From positions 1 through 11,513 of the forward strand of contig JAUCGN010000039.1 in NCBI GenBank assembly GCA_030378125.1: DNA of 11,513 nt, in the 5' to 3' direction. The translations under genes and the position numbers were made by a program. This DNA is from Thiotrichales bacterium HSG1 (lineage in GTDB: Bacteria; Pseudomonadota; Gammaproteobacteria; Beggiatoales; Beggiatoaceae). The notes beneath the pieces were generated by a model. The model was not told where the DNA came from. It saw only the letters and a program-made list of their open reading frames with translations, and made no database searches. Positions 1 to 6,741 of this stretch are shown piece by piece (within the stretch, counting starts at the first letter, position 1; every line of letters starts with the position of its first letter).

Positions 1-11
1 AGGATATATAC

Positions 12-119
12 ATGGATAAGGTACATTTCGCTGTTGATGGACGACTTATTTCTCTCATTGGATTCTTTTCTATAGTTTTTTTGGATGATCCATATTATAA
101 TATTCTTGTCAATGCGTAA
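12..119 (+). CDS. Possible small hydrophobic protein, or C-terminal end of a partial gene
   Basis: An open frame of 35 codons runs from an ATG at 12 to TAA at 117-119. The frame is also open upstream to the window edge, so this may be the tail of a longer gene cut by the boundary. AGGA at 1-4, seven bases before the ATG, could instead serve as a ribosome site for a complete small protein. The product has one hydrophobic stretch (LISLIGFFSIVFL) followed by an acidic, tyrosine-rich tail, compatible with a single membrane segment. No family is recognised. It lies 34 bp before the next gene, whose putative promoter overlaps its last codons. Chance cannot be excluded at this length. Confidence 0.3.
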   Translation: MDKVHFAVDGRLISLIGFFSIVFLDDPYYNILVNA

Positions 120-134
120 GTCCTAATGTATTAA
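106..134 (+). promoter_or_regulatory. Putative sigma70-type promoter for the exported nuclease-like gene
   Basis: TTGTCA (106-111) and TATTAA (129-134) are separated by exactly 17 bp and match 5/6 and 4/6 of the sigma70 consensus. Transcription would start near 141, leaving a leader of only about 13 nt and no Shine-Dalgarno before the ATG at 154. Chance matches are frequent in such AT-rich DNA. Confidence 0.25.
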
Positions 135-153
135 ACAAATAATTAACACAATC

Positions 154-1788
154 ATGAATCTAAAATACATTACCCTAATTGTTACTATTATATTTGTATC
201 TCCTTTGCTGGCAGACACAGATGAAATCGCAACAGCACATATTAAGAAAATTACTGGCAATGTTGCTGAATCTTTTATGGATCGTTATTACATTAACAAT
301 GGCTGGGAAAAATTACGGCGTGAAGTTGGAGTTAATGGTATTGATGGTTTGTATGTACGGCGTGATAAAAATGGAGTGATTCGCAAAGTATTGGCTTCTG
401 AAAGTAAAGCCGGCAATTCACAACTTGGTATGACTAATTGTGGCAAGCAGATGACTCATCAATGGATTATTTGCAAACTAAATGAAAGTATTAAGAAAAA
501 TGATAAGAAATTATCTGGTATTCCACGATATAGTGAAGAATCATTGAAATTATTTAGAGAATCAAAAGATACTAAGATTGTTTTAAATTATGTAGAAAAG
601 GATATTTATCTTCGTAGATTGTTACAATCCAAGATAAATGATGGAATTTTAACTGTTAAAATAACTGAATTGCATGAAAATAATGGTGAAATTTATAGAA
701 AGAAAATAGATGGCCGTCATCAAGTAGAAAATAAACCGCTTCTCAAAACAACTGGTGAATACAAGGTTAATCTTAAATCTTCACCTGCATCTGGTTATGA
801 AAAAACACTTTATAAAGAATATTTTACAAGTATTCAAACTGAGTTTGAGAATAAGGGTGTTACTCATAAAGATGCAACAAAAATAACTAAAAATTTGCAA
901 AATGCGTATAAAAATAATGTGATTTCAAATAATGTGGAAGAGCATAGGTTTTTGAAGCAGGAGTATAAAAATGTAGAGTCATTTAAGCATATAGCAGAAC
1001 AAGCAAAACTTATTAAGTTGATAAAAAATGGTAAAAATTTGAGTAAGCAATCGAAGTTAATTATTAAGCAGAAATTGGCAGATTTGCGTTATCGGGTTAA
1101 TCAAAAGAATAATTTTTTACCTCCAAAAATTCGGCAGGCTGCTAATGCTGCTGCAATTGCTACTTTATTTTCTGCTACTGCACATGGTTGGCAGGTGTAT
1201 CAAGGTGAGGAAAGTTTGTTAGAAGCAGCTAAGGCTATTGGTAGAGATGGTGGGTTGGCAGCTAGTTCTTTGATTGTCAGTGATGCTATTTTGCAGAGAG
1301 TTAATGGAAAGTTGGTAATCACTGCTCATTTGCCATCACAGCAAGCAAAGTTGATGGGGGTTAAGATGGGAGTTGCGACTTTTGTGTTTGATGAGGCTAT
1401 GCAAATATATGCATTGGCACAGGGTGAAATTAATCAGCAGGAGTTTTTGACAAGTACTGGTGAGTCGGTGGTTAAGTCGGGGCTTTCTGGGGTTGCTTCG
1501 TATGGTACGGTATTATTGGGAGCAACGCCGGGTGGACTTGTTATGATGGGGGTTGGTATTGGGGCGTATATTGTTGTTAATACGACAATGGAATATATTG
1601 GGCAGTTGAATAAGGCACAGTATTTAACTTTGGCGGATGTTTTAGGTCATTTGCCTTCTGGGATATTGAATCGGGTAACGTTGCTTGAGCCGGAATCTTT
1701 TTCTGGATTACCGACTTTGTTGGATGCAGAGCCGTTATCTGATCGTTCAACAATTTTAGAACCTGAAACTTTGCAACCGAATTGGTAA
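154..1788 (+). CDS. Exported protein with N-terminal PD-(D/E)XK nuclease-like domain and hydrophobic C-terminal half
   Basis: The 544-residue product starts with a Sec-type signal peptide (hydrophobic core to SPLLA, likely cleavage after A20). Residues ~30-110 show a restriction-endonuclease-like pattern: helix with E39 (GNVAESF), GIDGLYV with D64, a strand ending in E83-x-K85 (SESKAG), then a GKQM-x-x-x-W motif with Q99. Similar strings occur in nuclease domains of bacterial polymorphic toxins. Residues ~110-320 are lysine-rich, helical and unrecognised. Residues ~328-480 hold Ala/Gly-rich hydrophobic stretches (329-342, 366-380, 441-476) that could insert into a membrane. The tail repeats LEPE-type motifs. 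There is no clear Shine-Dalgarno at this ATG, which is chosen because it gives a complete signal peptide. The gene lies 59 bp before the paralog array on the same strand. The 3' third is visibly richer in G than the rest, suggesting a chimeric origin. Nuclease assignment is by motif only. Confidence 0.6.
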   Translation: MNLKYITLIVTIIFVSPLLADTDEIATAHIKKITGNVAESFMDRYYINNGWEKLRREVGVNGIDGLYVRRDKNGVIRKVLASESKAGNSQLGMTNCGKQMTHQWIICKLNESIKKNDKKLSGIPRYSEESLKLFRESKDTKIVLNYVEKDIYLRRLLQSKINDGILTVKITELHENNGEIYRKKIDGRHQVENKPLLKTTGEYKVNLKSSPASGYEKTLYKEYFTSIQTEFENKGVTHKDATKITKNLQNAYKNNVISNNVEEHRFLKQEYKNVESFKHIAEQAKLIKLIKNGKNLSKQSKLIIKQKLADLRYRVNQKNNFLPPKIRQAANAAAIATLFSATAHGWQVYQGEESLLEAAKAIGRDGGLAASSLIVSDAILQRVNGKLVITAHLPSQQAKLMGVKMGVATFVFDEAMQIYALAQGEINQQEFLTSTGESVVKSGLSGVASYGTVLLGATPGGLVMMGVGIGAYIVVNTTMEYIGQLNKAQYLTLADVLGHLPSGILNRVTLLEPESFSGLPTLLDAEPLSDRSTILEPETLQPNW

Positions 1789-1810
1789 GTAAAGGTTTTT
1801 ATGTTAAAAT
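1782..1810 (+). promoter_or_regulatory. Putative sigma70-type promoter for array copy 1
   Basis: TTGGTA (1782-1787, 4/6) and TAAAAT (1805-1810, 5/6) are spaced by 17 bp. A start near 1817 would give a ~30-nt leader carrying the strong AAGGAG site at 1834-1839. No terminator is visible between the nuclease-like gene and copy 1, so co-transcription is equally possible. Confidence 0.25.
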
Positions 1811-1847
1811 AACGTATTTAATGAATAAATTTTAAGGAGTTTAAATA

Positions 1848-3020
1848 ATGATTCAAAATAAGTTACACCGTCTTTTTTGGTTGGTAATTTTGTTGTTGAT
1901 TCATCCAGTTATTATGGCAGGTGATTGGGATGATTTGCATAATGACTTAGAAAAAGATTTTTTAGAGTATGTGGATAAAACTAAGATTGATGAAGCAACC
2001 AAGAAAAAGCATACTGAATTAACAGAGCGTCTTTGTAAAATTCACGAGCAAGGAGCTAAAAGTAATAAGGTATTTGAAATTATGCGTTATTACGATCAAT
2101 TTGATCCAGAACCGGATATTAAGTTAGATTTAGTTCTGACACGATTGTGGTTTGATGCTTTAAAGGGATGGTATATTGCAAGTAATACGTTAATTTCCAA
2201 TCTATTGTTAATAGATGATGAATGGAGTAAAGAACATCAAAAAACAGAGGATTACTTTGTAAATAACCTTCCAAAGAAATTTGAAAATCTTGAATATTAT
2301 TCAGAGAAATTTTTTCAAAAAATTTTTCAAAATATGAGAGATTCAATTGATAACTATACTATTCTATATTGTGATAATTTATTAAAGAAATCAGGGAAAA
2401 GATATTTTAACATTCTTAATTTTAAATTGTTAGATGACCACGATCCAATTACCAAACATGTATCTTGGTTAAAAAAAGTATTGGATAAAAAATTCTCAGA
2501 ACATAAGGGTATAATAGATAATTTTCCAGATGTTTGGCTAAATGTTCTGATGGAATATGTTTATTTTCAAGAAAAATTTACCAAAACGCAAAAAAAATTA
2601 GAACAATTGCTCAATTTTTATAATAACCAGAAAAATAGTGAGCCAAAAGCACTCGAATATTTAAGGAGGTTAAAAAATGCTCAATTGTCCGCATATAAAA
2701 AACAAGATAAATCATTAAGATGGTTTTTGTTTTCAGGACCAGTTTTGTTTTATACTGCTTATAGAGATTTTCAATACGATACAGCAGATAATTTAATTTG
2801 GTTTGATGATAAAAATGCTATGCGTAATGCAGCAATGCAACTTTCAAAATTAACTCCATTTATTCCATATTTAAATGAATATACATTAAAATGGCTAATG
2901 GAAGTTCAAAGAAAGTTTAAAGACAAATTTGGAGAGAAGGAATATGCGGATATTGTTACGGAATCTAAGTTGTTGCCGAATAACTGGGCAGATGTATTTA
3001 AAAAATTGACTCCGCCTTGA
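1848..3020 (+). CDS. Array copy 1: exported helical protein of unknown function, intact
   Basis: The 390-residue product begins with a signal peptide ending HPVIMA, likely cleaved after A24, so the mature protein would be periplasmic or secreted. AAGGAG sits 8 bp before the ATG and fixes the start. Residues ~25-112 are the near-invariant block. Variable segment 1 (~113-172) is the longest of the array and contains LPKKF and an aromatic stretch. A conserved core follows (YC..LLKKSGKRYFNILNF, ending near SWLKK). Then come variable segment 2, a conserved FPDVWLN...FQEKF region, a Lys-rich helical part, and a C-terminus ending FKKLTPP. There are only two cysteines (LCKIH and LYCDN), both conserved in the paralogs, which suggests a disulfide. 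I do not recognise the family and no catalytic motif stands out. An immunity, adaptor or binding role is speculative. Confidence 0.85.
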   Translation: MIQNKLHRLFWLVILLLIHPVIMAGDWDDLHNDLEKDFLEYVDKTKIDEATKKKHTELTERLCKIHEQGAKSNKVFEIMRYYDQFDPEPDIKLDLVLTRLWFDALKGWYIASNTLISNLLLIDDEWSKEHQKTEDYFVNNLPKKFENLEYYSEKFFQKIFQNMRDSIDNYTILYCDNLLKKSGKRYFNILNFKLLDDHDPITKHVSWLKKVLDKKFSEHKGIIDNFPDVWLNVLMEYVYFQEKFTKTQKKLEQLLNFYNNQKNSEPKALEYLRRLKNAQLSAYKKQDKSLRWFLFSGPVLFYTAYRDFQYDTADNLIWFDDKNAMRNAAMQLSKLTPFIPYLNEYTLKWLMEVQRKFKDKFGEKEYADIVTESKLLPNNWADVFKKLTPP

Positions 3021-3055
3021 GAATATATGGTTTATCTAGTGACTTTTTTAACATA

Positions 3056-3097
3056 ATGCACTGATTAAATAGCAAATTTTAATATTTGTCAGTGCAT
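3056..3097 (+). other. Intergenic hairpin between copies 1 and 2
   Basis: ATGCACTGA (3056-3064) pairs perfectly with TCAGTGCAT (3089-3097) around a 24-nt AT-rich loop. It lies 36 bp after the copy 1 stop and ends 7 nt before the copy 2 AAGGAG. No U-tract follows, so it is unlikely to be an intrinsic terminator. It may be an mRNA stability or processing element, or a protein-binding site. Confidence 0.55.
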
Positions 3098-3118
3098 AAA
3101 TCCCAAGGAGTTTAAATA

Positions 3119-4433
3119 ATGATTCAAAGTAGATTGTATCGTATTTTTTGGCTGGTAATTTTGTTGTTGATTCATCCGGTTATTATGGCAGATGATTGGA
3201 AGGATTTACATAATGATTTAGATAATGATTTTTTAGAGTATGTGGATAAAGCTAAGATTGATGAGGCAACCAAGAAAAAGCATACTGAATTAACAGAGCG
3301 TCTTTGTAAAATTCACGAGCAAGGAGCTAAAAGTAATAAGGTATTTGAAGTTATGAGTTACTATGAGCAATTTGATCCAGAGCCGGATATTAAGTTAGAT
3401 TTAGTCCTGACAAAATTATGGTTTGATGGTTTAAAAGGCTGGTATATTTCGAGTAAAATGTTATCTGATAATTTGAAATTATCATTAAATGATGCCAGTT
3501 GGAATTTTGCTGATGAACTAAGTAATTCTTATTCCATTTTTTATTGTAATGGTTTACTGAAAAAATTAGAAAAAAAGTATTTTAACATTCTTAATTTTAG
3601 ACTGTTAGATAAACATGATCTAATTACAAAATATGTATCTTGGTTAAAAAAACTGGAAGATACTAATAAAGATTTAATTAATGCGTATAATATTGATTTT
3701 TCTAAAGATTCTGGAGCTGTAGTGTATGCTTATAGTAACGTGTTACCAAATATTTTTCCTGATGTTTGGCTCAATTCACTTATGGAATATGCTGATTTTC
3801 AAAAAGAATTTAATAAAACACAGAAAAAATTAGAACAATTAATTATTTTTTATAATAACCAAAAAAACAGTGACCCAAAATCACTTGAATATTTAAGAAA
3901 ATTAAAAAATATACGAATGTCAGAGCATAGAAAACAGGATGATACCTTAAGATATTATTTATTGTCCCATAAATGGTTAAAAACCTCCGTCTTCCAGACG
4001 GAAAAAGACTTCAGTCAAAATTTATATAAAAATCGTGCGAAGCACACCACGCTTTTTACTTTAGTCGGCGGTTTAATCCGTTGAAAAGAGACTTCCAGTC
4101 TAAATTTTTGAATCTACCGCTCTTCTAGGCGGTAGTGGTTCAATTTCTCGACCTGTTGTATATTACACTAATTACAGGTATTCACAATATAGTGAAGCAA
4201 ATAGCTTAGTTTGGTTTGATGATAAAGATGCCATGCATAATGCAGCAATACAGCTTTCAAAATTAACTCCATTTATTCCATATTTAGACGAAGATACAGT
4301 AAAATATGTGATGAAAACTCAAAGAATATTTAAAGACAAATTTGGAGAGAAGGAATACACAGATATTGTTACGGAATCTAAGTTGTTACCGAATAACTGG
4401 GCAAATGTATTTAAAAAACTGACTCCGCCTTGA
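3119..4433 (+). pseudogene. Array copy 2: exported paralog interrupted by a 181-bp element
   Basis: Codons 1-281 (to 3961) match the family: signal peptide ending HPVIMA, the invariant block, the FYCNGLL core, and FPDVWLN followed by a Lys-rich helical region. The frame then runs into inserted DNA, adds 40 foreign residues and stops at TGA 4082-4084, giving a 321-residue truncated product. The family sequence resumes at 4144, one base out of phase, as SRPVVYY, and continues to the normal FKKLTPP end at 4433. Deleting 3963-4143 restores ...LRYYLFSRPVVYY... in frame as a 377-residue protein, matching copies of 380 and 390 residues. The ATG at 4233 is therefore not a separate gene start. AAGGAG lies 8 bp before the ATG. 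Variable segment 1 is the shortest in the array. The gene is either dead or restorable by precise excision. Confidence 0.88.
3963..4143 (+). mobile_element. Non-autonomous IS200/IS605-type (palindrome-associated) element
   Basis: The boundaries come from comparing copy 2 with copies 1 and 3 and are certain to within 1-2 bp, because a T run is shared at both junctions. No target duplication is present. Near the left end is the hairpin TCCGTC-TTCCA-GACGGA (3986-4002). Near the right end is CTACCGC-(8 nt)-GCGGTAG (4114-4135), followed by TGGTTCAA at the tip. The left flank is TTTAT. Subterminal hairpins, a TTCAA-like right tip and insertion 3' of a short AT-rich target without duplication are features of IS200/IS605 transposition. 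Smaller internal palindromes include GTGC-GAA-GCAC, CGG-TTTAAT-CCG and AGACT-TCC-AGTCT (4089-4101). No transposase is encoded, so mobility would depend on a TnpA supplied elsewhere. The strand is chosen by the TTCAA end. Confidence 0.75.
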
Positions 4434-4466
4434 GAATATATGGCTTATCTAATTACTTTTAACACA

Positions 4467-4501
4467 ATGCACTGGCTGTAAATTTATATTTATCAGTGCA
4501 T
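4467..4501 (+). other. Intergenic hairpin between copies 2 and 3
   Basis: ATGCACTG (4467-4474) pairs perfectly with CAGTGCAT (4494-4501) across a 19-nt AT-rich loop. This is the second occurrence of the array hairpin, again just before the AAGGAG at 4509-4514. The stem is kept although the loop differs in length and sequence from the first spacer. Confidence 0.55.
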
Positions 4502-4522
4502 AAATCCCAAGGAGTTTAAATA

Positions 4523-5665
4523 ATGATTCAAAATAAGTTACACCGTATTTTTTTGCTGGTAATTTTGTTGTTAATTCATCCAGTTATTATGGCAGATGAT
4601 TGGAGAGATTTGCATAATGATTTAGATAAGGAGTTTTTAGAGTATGTGGATAAAGCTAAGATTGATGAAGCAACCAAGAAAAAACATACTGAATTAACAG
4701 AGCGTCTTTGTAAAATTCACGAGCAAGGAGCTAAAAGTAATAAGGTATTTGAAATCATGCGTTATTATGAGCAATTTGATCCAGAACCTGATGTTAAGTT
4801 AGATTTAGTCCTGACACAATTGTGGTTTGATGCTTTAAAGGGATGGTATATTGCGAGCAATGTTTTATTTGACAATTTAGAGAAAAATTGGATATTGGAA
4901 AGAAGATATAAAAGAAAAGGAGATAAGTACTTTGTAGATAAACTTCCAGAAGAACACTTCACTGTTTCTTATTGTGTTAGCTTATTAAAAAAATCAGGAA
5001 AAAAATATTTTAATATAAGAAATTTTAAAGTGTTGGATAAACATAATCCAATAATAAAATATGCATCTTGGTTGAACAAAGCAACTACCCCTTTTGTTTA
5101 CGAAACAATTGACCTAGGTGATACACAGATAGTACTTAAAACACTCAAGGAGTTATTTCCCGATACTTTCCCTGACGTTTGGCTCAATGTACTTATGGAA
5201 TATATCGATTTTCAAAAAGAATTTACTAAAATACAGAAAAAATTAGATCAATTACTCAGTTTTTACAAAAAACAAAAGAATAGTGAACCAAAAGCATTAG
5301 AATACTTAAGAAGGTTAAAAAATTCTCAACTATCTGAATATAAAAAACAAGATGGATTATTAAGATATTTTTTATTTTCAGCACCGACTTTGTATTATAG
5401 TCTTTACAGATATTGTCAATACAAAGAAGCAGATAGTCTGATTTGGTTTGATGATAAAAGTTCTATGCGTAATGCAGCAATACAACTTTCAAAATTAACC
5501 CCATTTATTCCATATTTGGATGAAGATACAGTGAAAGAGATAATGGAAACTCAAAGAAAGTTCAAGGACAAATTTGGAGAGAAGGAATATGCGGATATTG
5601 TTACGGAATCTAAGTTGTTGCCGAATAACTGGGCAGAGGTATTTAAAAAATTGACTCCGCCTTGA
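4523..5665 (+). CDS. Array copy 3: exported helical protein of unknown function, intact
   Basis: The 380-residue paralog has a signal peptide ending HPVIMA and AAGGAG 8 bp before the ATG. The first ~112 residues are almost the same as in the other copies. Variable segment 1 carries an Arg/Lys-rich stretch (ERRYKRKGDKYFVDKLPEE) not seen in copy 2. The core reads VSYCVSLLKKSGKKYFNIRNF, and variable segment 2 (TTPFVYETIDLGDTQIVLK) is unrelated to that of copies 1 and 2. The FPDTFPDVWLN region, Lys-rich helical part and FKKLTPP end are standard. The two family cysteines are present, plus a third (YRYCQY) not found in the other copies. Function is unknown; the protein is probably periplasmic or secreted. 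With copy 1 it is one of the two undamaged members. Confidence 0.85.
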   Translation: MIQNKLHRIFLLVILLLIHPVIMADDWRDLHNDLDKEFLEYVDKAKIDEATKKKHTELTERLCKIHEQGAKSNKVFEIMRYYEQFDPEPDVKLDLVLTQLWFDALKGWYIASNVLFDNLEKNWILERRYKRKGDKYFVDKLPEEHFTVSYCVSLLKKSGKKYFNIRNFKVLDKHNPIIKYASWLNKATTPFVYETIDLGDTQIVLKTLKELFPDTFPDVWLNVLMEYIDFQKEFTKIQKKLDQLLSFYKKQKNSEPKALEYLRRLKNSQLSEYKKQDGLLRYFLFSAPTLYYSLYRYCQYKEADSLIWFDDKSSMRNAAIQLSKLTPFIPYLDEDTVKEIMETQRKFKDKFGEKEYADIVTESKLLPNNWAEVFKKLTPP

Positions 5666-5700
5666 GAATATATGGTTTATCTAGTGACTTTTTAACATAA

Positions 5701-5732
5701 TGCACTGGCTGTAAATTATATTTGTCGGTACA
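5701..5732 (+). other. Degenerate intergenic hairpin between copies 3 and 4
   Basis: TGCACTG (5701-5707) faces CGGTACA (5726-5732), the same position as the perfect hairpins in the other two spacers. Here the stem has one mismatch and one G-T pair. The left arm and its surroundings match the second spacer, while the right arm has drifted. Confidence 0.4.
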
Positions 5733-5754
5733 TAATTTTCAAGGAGTTTAAATA

Positions 5755-6444
5755 ATGATTCAAAGTAGATTATACCGTATTTATTTGATGGTAATTTTGT
5801 TGCTAATTCATCCGGTTATTATGGCAGATGATTGGATTGATTTGCATAATGATTTAGAAAAAAATTTTTTAGAGTATGTGGATACAGCTAAGATTGATGA
5901 AGCAACCAAGAAAAAGCATACTGAATTAACAGAACGTCTTTGTAAAATTCACGAGCAAGGAGCTAAAAGTAATAAGGTATTTGAAATCATGCGTTATTAC
6001 GATCAATTTGACCCAGAGCCGGATATTAAGTTAGATTTAGTTCTGACAAAATTGTGGTTTGATGCTTTAAAGGGATGGTATATTGCGAGTGGTATTTTGC
6101 TTGGCAATGTATTATTGGCAATAGATGATGAATGGAGTGAAGAACATCAGAATACAGAAGATTACCTTGTGGATAAGCTTATTTATGATTATTATACTAT
6201 TTTGTATTGTGATAGTTTACTAGAAAAATCAGGAAAAAAGTATTTTAACATTCTCAATTTTAGACTGTTAGATAAACATGATCCAATTACAAAATATGTG
6301 TCTTGGTTAAAAAGAGTGAACATTGCTAATAATAGAATACCTGATAATTATAATGATACAAAAATGGCAGTAAGAACGTACGCTGCGAGACATGGAGAGG
6401 CGAAGCCGAAGTCGAGTAGTCCGCGACTAGGTGAGAGTTCTTAA
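5755..6444 (+). pseudogene. Array copy 4: exported paralog truncated by a structured insertion
   Basis: The signal peptide, invariant N-terminal block and core (LYCDSLLEKSGKKYFNILNF through SWLKR) are intact, with AAGGAG 8 bp before the ATG. Variable segment 1 resembles that of copy 1 (IDDEWS.EHQ.TEDY) but is shorter, as if the two shared recent sequence. Family similarity ends at about residue 205 (near 6370), inside variable segment 2. The last ~24 codons, rich in Arg, Gly, Pro and Ser, come from GC-rich structured DNA. The normal FPDVWLN region and FKKLTPP end are missing, and no detached 3' remnant is visible before nuoG. The 229-residue product would keep both conserved cysteines but is probably non-functional. 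Confidence 0.82.
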
Positions 6445-6660
6445 ATTTGAAGAAATAGTTAAGCGGAGCGCATTTCTTGAAATTTTGAACAAGCTCAGCG
6501 TTAAGTCATGGGGGAGTCGGTGGGACGGAGCTGCTTCAGTGCGGAGTCGCCCGATGAGACCGGACGTGTCGGGGCAAGTATAACATGTTTCGCTGAAAAA
6601 TTGATTAGTACACGGGACATGGACGTTCCGGGGACATTATGAAATTTCTGCGAAACTCCT
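6371..6660 (+). mobile_element. GC-rich, highly structured insertion remnant, possibly a group II intron 5' fragment
   Basis: Composition changes abruptly at about 6370 and no coding frame explains the segment. Visible pairings are TAAGAAC (6371-6377) with GTTCTTA (6437-6443); GGC-GAA-GCC near 6400; TAGTC-CGC-GACTA (6417-6429); a 14-bp stem with one mismatch, 6443-6456 with 6472-6485; CCCGA (6550-6554) with TCGGG (6569-6573); and TCAGCG near 6495 with CGCTGA near 6592. Such dense stem-loops, together with GACTAGGTGAGAG, recall domain I of bacterial group II introns, and GTACG at 6378 is one base from the GUGCG intron start. No domain V or reverse transcriptase is present, so at most this would be a truncated 5' part. 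The end near 6600-6660 is uncertain. Alternatives are another structured RNA or a remnant of an IS end. Confidence 0.4.
6614..6637 (+). repeat. Paired GGGACAT motif, REP-like
   Basis: GGGACAT occurs at 6614-6620 and again at 6631-6637, separated by GGACGTTCCG. Short G-rich repeats of this kind often border REP sequences and Y1 (RAYT-type) transposases in gammaproteobacteria. No such transposase is present here, so this is a weak sign that the region is a junction of mobile debris. Confidence 0.3.
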
Positions 6661-6675
6661 TGAAGTTGCTCTTAT

Positions 6676-6708
6676 ACCTGACAGGTTTCAAAGCCTATCA
6701 GGTCTTTT
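6676..6708. terminator. Hairpin between convergent halves, probable terminator
   Basis: ACCTGACAGG (6676-6685) pairs with CCTATCAGGT (6694-6703) with one C-A mismatch, around an 8-nt loop. On the + strand it is followed by CTTTTGG, a short T-run. It lies between the + strand array and the nuoG stop at 6742-6744, so it could end transcription from both sides. The + direction is better supported because no T-tract follows on the - strand. Confidence 0.55.
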
Positions 6709-6741
6709 GGTCAAAATATTCAATAATTAATTTTCTGATAC

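Larger units (their letters stand above)
1834..6370 (+). repeat. Tandem paralog array, four units of about 1.2-1.4 kb
   Basis: Four direct repeats are visible. The 5' block, from AAGGAG through the codons for KGWYI, recurs nearly identically at 1834-2180, 3105-3451, 4509-4858 and 5741-6090. A 3' block covering the last ~35 codons plus the start of the intergenic region recurs at about 2916-3050, 4329-4460 and 5561-5692; copy 4 has lost it. Between these blocks the copies differ by substitutions and by indels of tens of codons. The peptide KHTELTERLCKIHEQGAKSN is identical in all four. Near-identity at both ends with divergent centres fits tandem duplication followed by gene conversion or recombination at the conserved ends. 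The spacers are 98, 89 and 89 bp. Confidence 0.92.

Noticed and set aside
3056..3097. Spacer hairpins as intrinsic terminators
   Set aside because: No T-run follows the 3' arm and the ribosome site comes immediately after. The stems are short with long AT-rich loops.
4233..4433. A separate 66-residue gene starting at ATG 4233
   Set aside because: It is the 3' end of array copy 2. Family similarity begins 90 bases earlier at 4144, and the ATG corresponds to an internal Met found in all copies. It has no ribosome site.
1834..6370. CRISPR or other short-repeat array
   Set aside because: The repeat units are 1.2-1.4 kb coding units with 89-98-bp spacers that are themselves repeated. No short regular repeats with unique spacers are present.
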